Below are positions 38,947 through 49,473 of a stretch of 64,000 nt of DNA, piece by piece (position 1 is the first letter of the stretch; every line of letters begins with the position of its first letter). The notes beneath the pieces were generated by a model that made no database searches, was not told the DNA's origin, and saw only the letters and a list, made by a program, of their open reading frames with translations. The stretch spans positions 62,001 through 126,000 of the forward strand of contig CAVRND010000026.1 in NCBI GenBank assembly GCA_963722495.1, written 5' to 3'. Origin of the DNA: Hyphomicrobium_A sp963722495. Its GTDB lineage: Bacteria; Pseudomonadota; Alphaproteobacteria; Rhizobiales; Hyphomicrobiaceae. Both the position numbers and the translations under genes were made by a program.

Positions 38947-39081
38947 TGTCATCCCGGAAGCCGGAGCATCGGCGACGGCTATCCGGGACCCAGAGTGAGG
39001 AGCGTCGAAGACTGAATTCGAAGACACCATCCGCTGGATCCCGGCTCTGCGCTCGCAGTCGCTCGCTTGGCCGGGATGACA
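38947..39081. repeat. Palindromic intergenic repeat element
   Basis: A 135-base element bounded by tgtcatcccgg and its exact reverse complement ccgggatgaca. The interior carries further partly complementary blocks (tccgggacccagag; tggatcccggctctg). It would fold into one long imperfect hairpin. The design resembles non-autonomous dispersed palindromic elements of alphaproteobacteria. It lies between eno and ftsB. Confidence 0.7.
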
Positions 39082-39097
39082 GAGATGCGATCCCACA

Positions 39098-40387
<1,290 letters not shown>

Positions 40388-40537
40388 TTCTCGTTACCTT
40401 ATAAGTTGCAGGCCGCGGACGGGCATGGGAGGTTCCGGCGCGTTTTAGCCGCTCTTGCCTGAAGCGCAAAGGCCTGAAAATCCTCCGCCGGCTACAGCCA
40501 GGCAGGCGTCACGCCGATAATTTCAGGGAGCTAGACC

Positions 40538-40897
40538 ATGGCCGAAACCAAGACCTATGCCGGTAGCTGCCATTGCGGGCGCGTCAGCTACGAAGCCGAC
40601 GCGGACTTGAGCCAGGTCATCTCCTGCAACTGCTCAAGCTGCCGCCGGCGGGGCACGCTACTCGCCTTCGTCACCGACGACAAATTCCGCCTGAAAACCG
40701 GCGGCGATGCCCTGACCAAATACGACTTCAATAAGAAGGTCATCGACTACCAGTTCTGCGAGACGTGCGGCGTGCTGCCGTTCGCTCTTGGGCAGCGGCC
40801 CGACGGCGTTCGCACGGTGGCCCTCAACGTGCGTTGCCTCGACGGCGTCGACCTCGATGCGCTCAATATCAAGAAGTTCGACGGCGCCAGCCTCTGA
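40538..40897 (+). CDS. GFA/CENP-V family zinc protein
   Basis: 119 residues. It has the cysteine set of the glutathione-dependent formaldehyde-activating (GFA) fold: GSCHCGRV, then NCSSC and later CETCG, binding two zinc ions. The true substrate of most members is not known, so formaldehyde activation should not be assumed. An ggagc sequence precedes the ATG. It is 11 bases upstream of queC on the same strand. Confidence 0.85.
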   Translation: MAETKTYAGSCHCGRVSYEADADLSQVISCNCSSCRRRGTLLAFVTDDKFRLKTGGDALTKYDFNKKVIDYQFCETCGVLPFALGQRPDGVRTVALNVRCLDGVDLDALNIKKFDGASL

Positions 40898-40908
40898 CGG
40901 ACCGATCC

Positions 40909-41616
40909 ATGACCGACAACGCGGCATTGGTGCTGTTCTCGGGCGGGCAGGATTCGACCGTCTGCCTCGCCTGGGCGTTGGCGAAGTATGAACGCGTCGA
41001 GACGGTGGGTTTTGCCTACGGGCAGCGCCACGCGGCCGAGCTCACCGTGCGCGAGAGCCTGCGCGAGGGAATGGGCAAGATCGATGACGGCTGGGCGAAG
41101 CGGCTCGGGGCCGATCACATGCTCGAGCTGGCCGAGCTGGGCCGCTTGAGTGACACGGCTCTGACACGCGAGGCCGAGATCGAGATTTCCGCGGCCGGGT
41201 TGCCGTCAACGTTCGTGCCCGGGCGCAACCTCCTGTTCTTCACCTACGCCGCTGCCCTCGCCTACCGGCGCGGCATGCGCGTTCTCGTCGGCGGCATGTG
41301 CGAGACGGATTTTTCCGGCTATCCCGATTGCCGCAACGACACACTGCAAACGCTCGCCCAGGCGATCTCGCTCGGCACCGATACCGAGTTCATCATCGAA
41401 ACGCCGTTGATGTGGGTCGACAAGGCCGGCACGTGGGCGCTGGCCGAGGAGCTCGGGGGTGCGCCGTTGGTCGAGCTAATCCTCGAAGACTTGCATACCT
41501 GCTACCTGGGCATCCGCTCGCGCCGGCACGCGTGGGGCTATGGCTGTGGCCATTGTCCCGCGTGCGCCCTGCGCGCCAAGGGATGGGACGCATGGCAAGC
41601 TGCCAAGAAGAGCTGA
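40909..41616 (+). CDS. queC: 7-cyano-7-deazaguanine synthase QueC
   Basis: ATP-dependent enzyme that converts 7-carboxy-7-deazaguanine to preQ0. It has the PP-loop FSGGQDSTVCLAWALAKY, the family segment GYPDCRNDTLQTLAQAI and the C-terminal zinc cysteines (CYLG...GYGCGHCPACALRAKGW). 235 residues; ATG 40909 chosen. First of four que genes in 5 kb. Confidence 0.95.
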   Translation: MTDNAALVLFSGGQDSTVCLAWALAKYERVETVGFAYGQRHAAELTVRESLREGMGKIDDGWAKRLGADHMLELAELGRLSDTALTREAEIEISAAGLPSTFVPGRNLLFFTYAAALAYRRGMRVLVGGMCETDFSGYPDCRNDTLQTLAQAISLGTDTEFIIETPLMWVDKAGTWALAEELGGAPLVELILEDLHTCYLGIRSRRHAWGYGCGHCPACALRAKGWDAWQAAKKS

Positions 41617-41843
41617 GACACGCCGTCGATCGCGCGCTGGCGCAGGATTGGGCGGCCGCGCATGACATAGCCCAGCGCCACGAGGGCGATGCGACGGCCG
41701 ACTGGCTGCATGCGGTGCTGCACAAGATCGAAGGCGATGACGGCAACGCGCGCTATTGGTATGGGCGCACGGAGCACAGCTTTGACGAGTTCGCCGATCC
41801 GCGCGCCGAACTCGCCGCCATCCGCAACGCTGTCGTCGATTAA
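41592..41843 (+). CDS. Small hypothetical protein overlapping queC
   Basis: 83 residues from MASCQEELRHAVDRALAQDW, starting inside the queC end (25-base overlap). It is helical and acidic, with WLHAVLHKIEGDDGNARYWY and EHSFDEFADPRAELAAIRNA. The aromatic Tyr-Trp-Tyr cluster and the codon pattern support a real gene. Family not recognised. The overlap suggests coupling to queC. Confidence 0.65.
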   Translation: MASCQEELRHAVDRALAQDWAAAHDIAQRHEGDATADWLHAVLHKIEGDDGNARYWYGRTEHSFDEFADPRAELAAIRNAVVD

Positions 41844-41921
41844 GCTCAAGGTCTTTACGGCGTTGTAGAAGGGGCAGAGCTGGCGCAGCATGCCCGGTCA
41901 ACTTTTGCCTATGGATTTCCC

Positions 41922-42437
41922 ATGCCCCGCCTCGCCATTGCCCTCGCCATCATGCTTGCCGCGACGCTGCCCGGCTTTGCCGAAGAGCGTCAGCCCATGC
42001 CGGACAAGTTGGCCTTCGGCTACGACGAGGAAGGCAAGGTCGACGCCTCCCAAGCCGGGTGCGAAGGATATGTGAAGGAGAACGTCGAGTGGCCCGAGCC
42101 GGAGATGGCCGACGCCATCAAGGACGTCTGCGGAGCGCGCAAGCGGCATGTCGAGGCCTATGCCGCGATCCAAAAGAGCTACAAGACGCTCGCCAAGAAG
42201 ATCGGCGACGACACCCGGCTGGACAAAGCAGCCGCGGTGACAAGCTTCGAAGCGATGATCAAAGCTTGTATCGACCACAAATCGAACATGACCACCGGCG
42301 GCCACAACATCATGATCGACGTCATCCCCAACGACATCGCGGCGCGCTGCCTAGACCTGGGTCGGGCGATGCTCGACGAGGAGACCAGCTGGCTGGCGAC
42401 CGATCCGGAGAAAGCGCGCGCGCACTTCTCGCCCTGA
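41922..42437 (+). CDS. Secreted hypothetical protein
   Basis: 171 residues with a signal peptide (MPRLAIALAIMLAATLPGFA, then EERQ). The mature chain has four Cys (AGCEGY, KDVCGARK, IKACIDHK, AARCLDLG) and is mainly helical. Family not recognised. Probably periplasmic. Lies between the que genes and dps without obvious link. Confidence 0.7.
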   Translation: MPRLAIALAIMLAATLPGFAEERQPMPDKLAFGYDEEGKVDASQAGCEGYVKENVEWPEPEMADAIKDVCGARKRHVEAYAAIQKSYKTLAKKIGDDTRLDKAAAVTSFEAMIKACIDHKSNMTTGGHNIMIDVIPNDIAARCLDLGRAMLDEETSWLATDPEKARAHFSP

Positions 42438-42595
42438 GTGGCGTTCCGCCGGCGACAGTTTCCGAAACGTTCTTGTCGCGTGTGCGTCAAACGGCGCCTG
42501 TCAACCCGACATTAGGCGGCTCGCAACCTTGTGTGTGCGTTCGCATATGAAGCATCGCATATACTCGAGGGCACCCGAGGCCGAGGAGACATCCC

Positions 42596-43123
42596 ATGGG
42601 CGATATGACCAAAGCTGCCGAGCGTCGCAAAGCGCCGTTGCAGACACCGAGCAATTACGACAGCAATGCCATCCGCGATATTTCCGGCGCACTCACGGCG
42701 CTGCTGGCCGACACGTTCGCGCTGTATCTCAAGACCAAGAACTTCCATTGGCACATGAGCGGCCCGCATTTCCGCGATTACCATCTCATGCTCGATGAAC
42801 AGGGCGACCAACTCTTCGCCATGACCGATCCGCTCGCCGAGCGCGTGCGCAAGATCGGCGGCACGACGCTGCGGTCGGTCGGGCACATCTCGCGCCTGCA
42901 GCGCGTCGAGGACAACGACGCCGATTACGTCACGCCGCAAGACATGCTGGCGGAGCTGCGCGACAACAACAAGGATCTCGTGGTTCGCCTGCGCGAGGCA
43001 CACGACCTGTGCGACGAGCACGAGGATGTCGCCACCGCCAGCCTCATCGAGAACTGGATCGACGAGACCGAACGGCGGGTGTGGTTCCTCTTCGAGTCGA
43101 GCCGCGAGCCGCACGCACTTTGA
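42596..43123 (+). CDS. dps: DNA-protecting ferritin-like protein Dps
   Basis: 175-residue Dps that forms a 12-mer shell, oxidises Fe2+ with H2O2 and protects DNA. The inter-subunit ferroxidase residues are visible in NFHWHMSGPHFRDYHLMLDE (His, His, Asp) and the following EQGDQLF (Glu, Asp). The C-terminal helix SLIENWIDETERRVWFLFES is typical. The upstream 158 bases contain two spaced gcatat motifs that might be a regulator site, not assigned. Start 42596 with gaggagac ahead of it. Confidence 0.93.
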   Translation: MGDMTKAAERRKAPLQTPSNYDSNAIRDISGALTALLADTFALYLKTKNFHWHMSGPHFRDYHLMLDEQGDQLFAMTDPLAERVRKIGGTTLRSVGHISRLQRVEDNDADYVTPQDMLAELRDNNKDLVVRLREAHDLCDEHEDVATASLIENWIDETERRVWFLFESSREPHAL

Positions 43124-43216
43124 GGCCGTTGCAGCACTAACGATCGGTTGGGCGGCGGCACGGGTTGCCGCCGCAGCGTCCCGCGCGCCTTCCGCGCCGT
43201 AGCGAAGGAGAGTTCC

Positions 43217-44273
43217 ATGTCCCTCACCCTAAACGAGACACAGGCCGGCAAGTCCGCTCTGCCGAAGCGGCGGCTCGGCCGCACAGATATGCACATCACG
43301 CCTGTGGGGCTTGGCGCCTGGGCCATCGGCGGCGGCGATTGGGCGGTGGGCTGGGGCAGCCAGGACGATAAGCAGTCGATCGCGGCCATCCGCCATGCGG
43401 TCGAGCGCGGCGTCAACTGGATCGACACGGCCGCCATTTACGGACTTGGGCATTCGGAGGAGATCGTGCGCGCGGCGCTGAAGGAGATCCCCTCTGCGCA
43501 ACCGCCCGTACGTATTCACCAAATGCGGACTGCGCTGGGACGAACATGATCGCATGGCATCGCCGCAGCACGTCGCTACCCCGGCTAGCATCCGCTTTGA
43601 GCTCGAAGCCTCGCTCAAGCGCCTCGGCATGGAGCGTATCGACCTCTACCAGATGCACTGGCCGGCGAAGGACGGCACGCCGATCGAGGAATACTGGAAG
43701 ACGCTGCTCGACCTCAAAGCCGAGGGCAAGGTGCGCGCAGTGGGCCTCTCCAACCACAACGTGGCGCAGCTCACGGCAGCCGAGAAGGTCGGCCACGTCG
43801 ACACTCTGCAGCCGCCGTTCTCAGCTATCCGGCGCGAGTTCGCCGCCAATGAGCTGCCCTGGTGCGTGGCGCACGAAACCGGCGTCATCGTCTACAGCCC
43901 GATGCAGGCCGGGTTGCTCACCGGCGCGTTCACGGCTGAGCGGGCCAAGGCGCTGCCCGCCAACGATTGGCGCTCGCGCAATGCCGAGTTCACCGGTACC
44001 AAGCTCAAAGCCAATCTGGAGTTGGCCGAGACGATGAAGGCCGTCGGCAAGCGCCACGGCACGAGCGCGGCGGCAGCCGCGATTGCCTGGACGCTCGCCT
44101 GGCCAGGTGTCAGCGGCGCCATCGTCGGTGCACGCGAGCCGAGCCAAGTCGACGGCTGGATCGACGCCGCAACCTTGCACCTGCGCCGGGCCGACCTCGA
44201 CGAGATCGCCAAGACCATCGAGCGCACCGGCGCCGGCGCCGGCCCTGCCCTCCCCGTCGAAATGGCGCCCTGA
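43217..44273 (+). CDS. Aldo/keto reductase, single frameshift
   Basis: NAD(P)H-dependent oxidoreductase of the AKR superfamily. The TIM-barrel motifs are GLGAWAIGGGDW, WIDTAAIYGLGHSEEIV (catalytic Asp/Tyr), the strand YVFTKCGLRWDE (catalytic Lys) restored after frame correction, MERIDLYQMHWP (catalytic His) and GAIVGAREPSQVDGW near the C-terminus. The frame breaks once near 43503: one extra C in caaccgcccg. With it removed the gene gives about 351 residues. This is one of only two breaks outside the first 14.5 kb, so it could be a real mutation or an isolated error. Substrate unknown. Confidence 0.85.
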
Positions 44274-44324
44274 ACGCCTGTCTTAAGCTTGAACGCCGGC
44301 GTGCGGACGATTAGGGATGCCCGC

Positions 44325-44951
44325 ATGTACGCCATAAAAGAGATCTTCTACACGCTGCAGGGCGAGGGTGCGAACGCGGGTCGCGCCGCCGTCTTCTGCC
44401 GCTTTGCCGGCTGCAATCTGTGGTCGGGCCGCGAGCAGGATCGCGCCAAGGCCGACTGCCAGTTTTGCGACACCGATTTCGTCGGCACCGATGGCGAGGG
44501 CGGCGGAAAATTCGCGACGGCTGATGACCTTGCCGACGCGTGCGCCAAAGTGGCGGGCGGCGCCGGTGCCACCTTCATTGTTCTCACCGGAGGCGAGCCG
44601 ATGCTGCAGGTGGACGGCGAGCTGATCGACTCGTTGCACGCGCGTGGCTTTACCGTCGCCATCGAGACCAACGGCACCCTTCCCGTGCCGCGCGCCATCG
44701 ACTGGATCTGCGTCAGCCCAAAGGCCGGCACTGACCTCAGGCAGCGCTCGGGCGACGAATTGAAGCTCGTATTTCCGCAGGCCGACCTCGACCCGGAGAC
44801 CGTGGCGGGGCTAGCGTTCAGCCATCGCTACCTGCAGCCGATGGACGGGCCGGACTCCAAGGCCAACACCGACCGGGCCATCGCCTACTGCAAAGCGCAC
44901 CCCGGCTGGCGCCTTTCGGTGCAGACCCACAAGCTGCTCGGTATTCCATGA
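44325..44951 (+). CDS. queE: 7-carboxy-7-deazaguanine synthase QueE
   Basis: Radical-SAM enzyme that makes 7-carboxy-7-deazaguanine from 6-carboxytetrahydropterin. The cluster cysteines are spaced widely (CRFAGC ... ADCQFCDTDF), the expanded pattern typical of many QueE. FYTLQGEGANAGRAAVFCRF and LTGGEPMLQ follow the family. 208 residues. Starts after aldo/keto reductase and ends 48 bases before queD. Confidence 0.94.
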   Translation: MYAIKEIFYTLQGEGANAGRAAVFCRFAGCNLWSGREQDRAKADCQFCDTDFVGTDGEGGGKFATADDLADACAKVAGGAGATFIVLTGGEPMLQVDGELIDSLHARGFTVAIETNGTLPVPRAIDWICVSPKAGTDLRQRSGDELKLVFPQADLDPETVAGLAFSHRYLQPMDGPDSKANTDRAIAYCKAHPGWRLSVQTHKLLGIP

Positions 44952-44998
44952 GGCTCCCGCCCACTGGAATTGCACGAGAAAATGACTTAGAGACCCCC

Positions 44999-45382
44999 AT
45001 GCGCATTTACAAAGAATTCCAGTTCGAAGCCGCCCACTACCTGCCGAGCGCCCCGGCCGGATCGCCGAACGCGCGCGTGCACGGACATTCCTTCCGCGCC
45101 CGCGTGACCATCGACGGCGCGCCGGGCGCCGACACCGGCTACGTGTTCCACTTCGACGAGCTGGCCGCTGCCATGGCTGACGCCCAGGAGGCCCTCGACC
45201 ATCGCCTCCTCAACGACGTCGAAGGCCTCGAAGCGCCGACCCTCGAGCGCATCGCCATATGGCTGTGGAACCGTCTGCAGAACCGCATCCCCGGCCTGTC
45301 CGAGATCGAGATCGCGCGCGACAGCTGCCGCGAAGGCGCCGTCTACTCCGGACCGGCACCGTCCCGGATGGCGGCGGAGTAA
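44999..45382 (+). CDS. queD: 6-carboxy-5,6,7,8-tetrahydropterin synthase QueD
   Basis: 127-residue zinc enzyme of queuosine synthesis. Zinc-binding histidines lie in FEAAHYLPSA and VHGHSFRARV. LDHRLLNDVEGLEAPTLERI and the final EIARDSCREGAVYSG follow the family. Converts dihydroneopterin triphosphate to the QueE substrate. Followed 6 bases later by queF. Confidence 0.94.
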   Translation: MRIYKEFQFEAAHYLPSAPAGSPNARVHGHSFRARVTIDGAPGADTGYVFHFDELAAAMADAQEALDHRLLNDVEGLEAPTLERIAIWLWNRLQNRIPGLSEIEIARDSCREGAVYSGPAPSRMAAE

Positions 45383-45387
45383 AGGAC

Positions 45388-45849
45388 ATGGGCCAGAAGG
45401 ACACCACCGTCACTATCCTCGGCCAGGCAACGAAGTTGCCGCAGAGCCCCGCGGAGGCAACGCTCGAGCGCGTGCCGAACCCGCACCCCGACGCGAACTA
45501 CGTCGCGCGCTTCACCACCCCCGAGTTCACTTCGCTTTGCCCGGTGACCGGACAGCCAGACTTTGCCCATCTCGTCATCGACTACGTGCCGCGCGACTGG
45601 CTGGTGGAATCCAAGTCGCTGAAGCTCTACCTCGGCTCGTTCCGCAACCACGGCGCCTTTCACGAGGACTGCACGCTGGCCATCGGCAAGCGCCTCGTGG
45701 CGCTGCTGGAGCCGCAGTTCCTGCGCATCGGCGGCTACTGGTACCCGCGCGGCGGCATGCCGATCGACGTGTTCTGGCAGACCGGCACGCTCCCCGGCGG
45801 CGTCTGGCTGCCCGACCAAGGCGTCGCCCCCTATCGCGGCCGCGGCTGA
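45388..45849 (+). CDS. queF: NADPH-dependent 7-cyano-7-deazaguanine reductase QueF
   Basis: 153-residue unimodular QueF that reduces the nitrile of preQ0 to the amine preQ1. The catalytic Cys and Asp are in TSLCPVTGQPDFAH, followed by the motif ESKSLKLYLGSFRNHGAFHE. It is the last step before tRNA exchange by Tgt, which is not in this window. Directly follows queD. Confidence 0.95.
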   Translation: MGQKDTTVTILGQATKLPQSPAEATLERVPNPHPDANYVARFTTPEFTSLCPVTGQPDFAHLVIDYVPRDWLVESKSLKLYLGSFRNHGAFHEDCTLAIGKRLVALLEPQFLRIGGYWYPRGGMPIDVFWQTGTLPGGVWLPDQGVAPYRGRG

Positions 45850-45871
45850 ACAGACCCGGTAACGGGGCCGG

Positions 45872-46861
45872 TCATCCACTAGCCACATCGAACACATCTC
45901 CGGCGCATGCCGCCCGGAAGCGCTGCGGAGCGACGCCTGCTTCCGCGAGCGCCTCTGCGAGCAGCGCGGGCGGCTCTTCACGGCTCTCGTCCGTCAGCTG
46001 GAAGCATCCCCAATGGATGCCAATAGAGCGCCGTGCACCCAAGTCGAGCATGATCCTGACCGCGTCAGCGGGATCGGTGTGCTGATCCGCCATGAACCAT
46101 CTTGGCGCATAGGCACCGATCGGCAGCAGCGCGACGTCGGGCGAACCGTGCCGCTCACGCAGCGCGCGAAAGAGAGCCCCGTCGCCGTAGCCGGTGTCGC
46201 CGGCGAAATAGGCGAGGCCGCCGAGGGTTTGGAGTACAAAGCCACCCCACAAGGCCATCCGACGGTCTCCCGGCCCCCGTGCCGACCAATGGTGCGCTGG
46301 CACGATATGCACCTGCGCCCCGCGTTCGAGCGGCACGCGATCGCCCCAATCCCCCGCGATCACCCGCGCGTCAGGTATCGCGTTTCGGACCACGACATCG
46401 TTTCCGAGCGGCGTCACGATGGTCGGCTTATACGCCGCGTGCAGGCGGCGAAGCGTCGTCACGTCGAGATGGTCGTAATGGCAGTGCGACAACAGCACGA
46501 CATCGATCGGCGGCAAGTCGTTGAATGCGATCCCCGGTGGGACGGCCCGCCGGGGTCCCGCGAAACGAAGCGGGCTCGCGCGATCGGACCAGACGGGATC
46601 CGTCAGGACATTCAAGCCGCCCGATTGCACAAGCAATGTCGCGTGACCCACCATGGTCACACGCAGTCCGTCGGCACGAGCCTCCGGCTTGACTTGGCGG
46701 CCGGTCTCGACTTTCCGCCACCGGGCGCGTGTCTCCTTGAATTTCCATCGCAGAATGGCGCCGAGCGAGCGGTCCGTATCGGGATGGTCGGGATTGAAGA
46801 AACGGACGCCATCAAAATGGTCTGTGATCGGACCTCGATAGTATCTGTTGTTGGCCGCCAT
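45872..46861 (-). CDS. Metallo-beta-lactamase-fold hydrolase (NAPE-PLD/UlaG-like)
   Basis: 329-residue metallohydrolase with the zinc motif LLSHCHYDHLDVTTLRRL (HxHxDH), upstream MVGHATLLVQSGGLNVLTDP and later PAHHWSARG, YFAGDTGYGD and IHWG. This is the lineage called NAPE-PLD-like, which acts on phosphodiester lipids in eukaryotes and whose bacterial substrates are mostly unknown. No signal peptide. Convergent with queF and divergent from the L,D-transpeptidase. Confidence 0.85.
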   Translation of the reverse strand: MAANNRYYRGPITDHFDGVRFFNPDHPDTDRSLGAILRWKFKETRARWRKVETGRQVKPEARADGLRVTMVGHATLLVQSGGLNVLTDPVWSDRASPLRFAGPRRAVPPGIAFNDLPPIDVVLLSHCHYDHLDVTTLRRLHAAYKPTIVTPLGNDVVVRNAIPDARVIAGDWGDRVPLERGAQVHIVPAHHWSARGPGDRRMALWGGFVLQTLGGLAYFAGDTGYGDGALFRALRERHGSPDVALLPIGAYAPRWFMADQHTDPADAVRIMLDLGARRSIGIHWGCFQLTDESREEPPALLAEALAEAGVAPQRFRAACAGDVFDVASG

Positions 46862-47132
46862 ACTGTCCTTTCAAGCCCTTCGACCGCCACGAACGGCTCG
46901 CCTGATCAACTTCGCGAAATTCAAAGGCTCATGAGCCGCCCTTGGTGCTGCAGATGGCAACGTCCGCATTGGGTAACAAGTGGAAGCTTACCGTGCACGC
47001 CACACATATTCCCCGGTCCGGATAAGCCCCGGGAAATGCAGCAACACCCGCGCTACCGTTTGCCTGCGGGCGCCTGCCCCACCCTGGCCAGATTGGCATG
47101 GCTCGGTTAGGTTTCCGGGCCTCGGAGGGGGA

Positions 47133-48710
47133 ATGATTTGCTCAACGATTTTAATGCTGACGGCCCTGCTCCCGCTTGTTGCGGCCACGTGCGCAGAGGC
47201 TGCCGCGCCGCCGGGAACGGAGATGCCGCGCGCCACCGATCCGGCGATCACGCCACCTATGGCAGCCCCGAAGGATTCCAACCCCGTTGCCAGCGCGCTG
47301 CGCTCCAAGCTCAATGCCCTGCCGATCGACGGCTCGGCGCAGGAGCTGAAAGAGCGTGCCGTCCTGTCCGACTTCTACGCCGCGCGGCGCGACGCGCCGA
47401 TGTGGCTGAGCGAGGCCGGATTGACCGACAACGGCGCCGCGCTGGGTGCTGAAATTCTCAAGGCGGGCGACTGGGGCCTCGAGGCGAAGGACTTCGAGCT
47501 CCCCGCCATCCCGCCGGCCGCGCAACTCGATGCGGAGAAAATCGGCAAGGCCGACGTCGAGATCTCGCTGGCGCTGCTCAAGTATGCCCGTTACGCGCGC
47601 GGTGGCCGCATCATCGATCCCGCCATCCTGCTCAACTCGAATCTCGATCGTAAGCCACAGCTGCTTGATCCGGAGCTGATCATCAAGGGCGCCGCTGAGG
47701 CAGCCGATCCCGCGGCTTACCTGCGCGGACTGCACCCCAAGCAACCGCAGTTCGAAAAGCTGCGCCAAGCTTATCTCGCCAACAGGGGAAAGCCGCTCGG
47801 CAAGAAGATCCTCGCCAACATGGAAGAGTGGCGCTGGATGCCCGACGATCTCGGGCAGTTGCACATCATGGCGAACGTGCCCGAGTTCATGGTCTACCTC
47901 GTCAAGGACAACGCACGCATTCATAGCGAGCGCATCGTCGTCGGCGAGACCGGCAAGCAAACGACGATCTTCTCGCGCCCGCTGAAGACCATCGTCTTCA
48001 AGCCGATGTGGCGCGTGCCCGATTCCATCAAGGCCAATGAGCTGCAACCCAACTTGCGGCGCGGCGGCAGCATGTTCCGTCAGTACGACCTCGAACTCGA
48101 GACCAAGGACGGCAAGCCGCTCGACTATCACTCCATTGATTGGAACACGGCTAACATTCTCGACTATGAGGTGGTGCAGCCGCCGGGCCGCAAGAACGTG
48201 ATGGGTGTCGTCAAGTTCACCTTCCCGAGCCAGCACACGATCTTCATGCACGACACCATCGACAAGTGGATGTTCGCCAACTCCGTGCGCACGCTCAGCC
48301 ACGGCTGCCTGCGGCTGCGCAATCCGATGAAAATGGCCGAGCTGGTACTGGCTGAGGACAAGGGCTGGGACGCGGCGAAGACGAACGAGACGATGCAGTC
48401 CTCCCGCGACAATGTCATCGTCATGGAAAAGAAGATCCCCATGCACCTCGTCTATTTCACCGCGTGGGTGGACGACGGCGGGAAGCTGCGCACGTTCGGC
48501 GACATCTACGGCCACGAGAGGCGCATTTCCCTGGCCCTCGACGGCGCCTGGGACAAGATCGACATCGGCCGCAATCATCTGGCGCCTGTCGAGGCGTCCG
48601 ATCCGAGCAACTTCACGCCATCGCCGTCCGCAGCGGCGCGCCAGAAGCGATCGAAGCAGCCACCGACAATCGTCGATATGGTCGGCAGCGCGCTGGGCGG
48701 AGCATTCTAG
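47133..48710 (+). CDS. L,D-transpeptidase (YcbB-like YkuD domain)
   Basis: 525-residue periplasmic enzyme that makes 3-3 cross-links in peptidoglycan or attaches proteins to it. It has a signal peptide (MICSTILMLTALLPLVAATC), an N-terminal scaffold region (about 50-240) and the YkuD catalytic domain with the catalytic Cys in TLSHGCLRLRNP. The upstream MANVPEFMVYLVKDN and VPDSIKANELQPNL follow the YcbB layout. I see no separate peptidoglycan-binding domain between scaffold and catalytic parts. A basic tail follows. Hyphomicrobiales rely heavily on such cross-links. Confidence 0.9.
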   Translation: MICSTILMLTALLPLVAATCAEAAAPPGTEMPRATDPAITPPMAAPKDSNPVASALRSKLNALPIDGSAQELKERAVLSDFYAARRDAPMWLSEAGLTDNGAALGAEILKAGDWGLEAKDFELPAIPPAAQLDAEKIGKADVEISLALLKYARYARGGRIIDPAILLNSNLDRKPQLLDPELIIKGAAEAADPAAYLRGLHPKQPQFEKLRQAYLANRGKPLGKKILANMEEWRWMPDDLGQLHIMANVPEFMVYLVKDNARIHSERIVVGETGKQTTIFSRPLKTIVFKPMWRVPDSIKANELQPNLRRGGSMFRQYDLELETKDGKPLDYHSIDWNTANILDYEVVQPPGRKNVMGVVKFTFPSQHTIFMHDTIDKWMFANSVRTLSHGCLRLRNPMKMAELVLAEDKGWDAAKTNETMQSSRDNVIVMEKKIPMHLVYFTAWVDDGGKLRTFGDIYGHERRISLALDGAWDKIDIGRNHLAPVEASDPSNFTPSPSAAARQKRSKQPPTIVDMVGSALGGAF

Positions 48711-48733
48711 CTAAAGCAGGAAGGCGCCATGAC

Positions 48734-49441
48734 ATGCAGCCTGAGAGCACCCAACCCGATCCGACACTGATCCGGCGCCTCTTCAAGCAGACCGCCATTA
48801 CGATGGTCATCCTGGGAGCCATGCTGTTCGTCGCGGCGGGCACCATCGACTGGCCGGGAGCTTGGGTCCTGCTGATCGGGTCCGGCCTCCTCGGCCTGCT
48901 CTCTGCCTATATCATCGCCGGCCACGATCCCCAGTTGATGCGCGAGCGCATGCGCGGCCCGATACAGCGCGAGCAGAAGGGCTGGGACAAGCGGTTGCTC
49001 GCGGTGATCCTCGTGCTTTGCGCGGCCATGCCCATCGTCGCCGGGCTGGAATACCGCTTCGGCCCGTCGGACATGCCGGTTTGGCTCGAGGCTCTCGGCG
49101 CGCTCGGCATCGCCTTGGGCCTCTACATGTTCCACGTCGTCATGGAGACGAACTCGTACGCCACCGCCGTCGTGCGCATCCAGAACGAGCGCGGCCACAA
49201 GGTGATTTCGACAGGCCCCTACGCATTCGTGCGCCACCCCATGTATTCCGGCGCGATCTTCTATTTTCTCGGCATGGGACTTCTGCTTGGCTCCTGGTAC
49301 GCCACCGGCATCGCAGCCGTCGTCATAGCGCTGTTTGGTCTGCGCGCCGTGTGGGAGGAGAACACGCTGAAGGACGAACTGCCCGGCTACGCCGACTACG
49401 CGCAACGCGTGCGCTACCGCCTTGTCCCCGGGGTCTGGTGA
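48734..49441 (+). CDS. Isoprenylcysteine carboxyl methyltransferase-family membrane protein
   Basis: 235 residues with about five helices: LGAMLFVAAGTIDWPGAWVL, VLLIGSGLLGLLSAYIIA, LLAVILVLCAAMPIVAGL, LGALGIALGLYMFHVVMETN and the later IFYFLGMGLLLGSWYATGI. The ICMT/PEMT signature is present (GPYAFVRHPMYSGAIFYF, then EENTLKDELPGYADYAQRVR). In bacteria such proteins act on unknown lipids or small molecules. It starts 23 bases after the transpeptidase stop. Confidence 0.86.
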   Translation: MQPESTQPDPTLIRRLFKQTAITMVILGAMLFVAAGTIDWPGAWVLLIGSGLLGLLSAYIIAGHDPQLMRERMRGPIQREQKGWDKRLLAVILVLCAAMPIVAGLEYRFGPSDMPVWLEALGALGIALGLYMFHVVMETNSYATAVVRIQNERGHKVISTGPYAFVRHPMYSGAIFYFLGMGLLLGSWYATGIAAVVIALFGLRAVWEENTLKDELPGYADYAQRVRYRLVPGVW

Positions 49442-49473
49442 CCGTCATCTTGTAGAGCCCGGAGGCTCATTCG

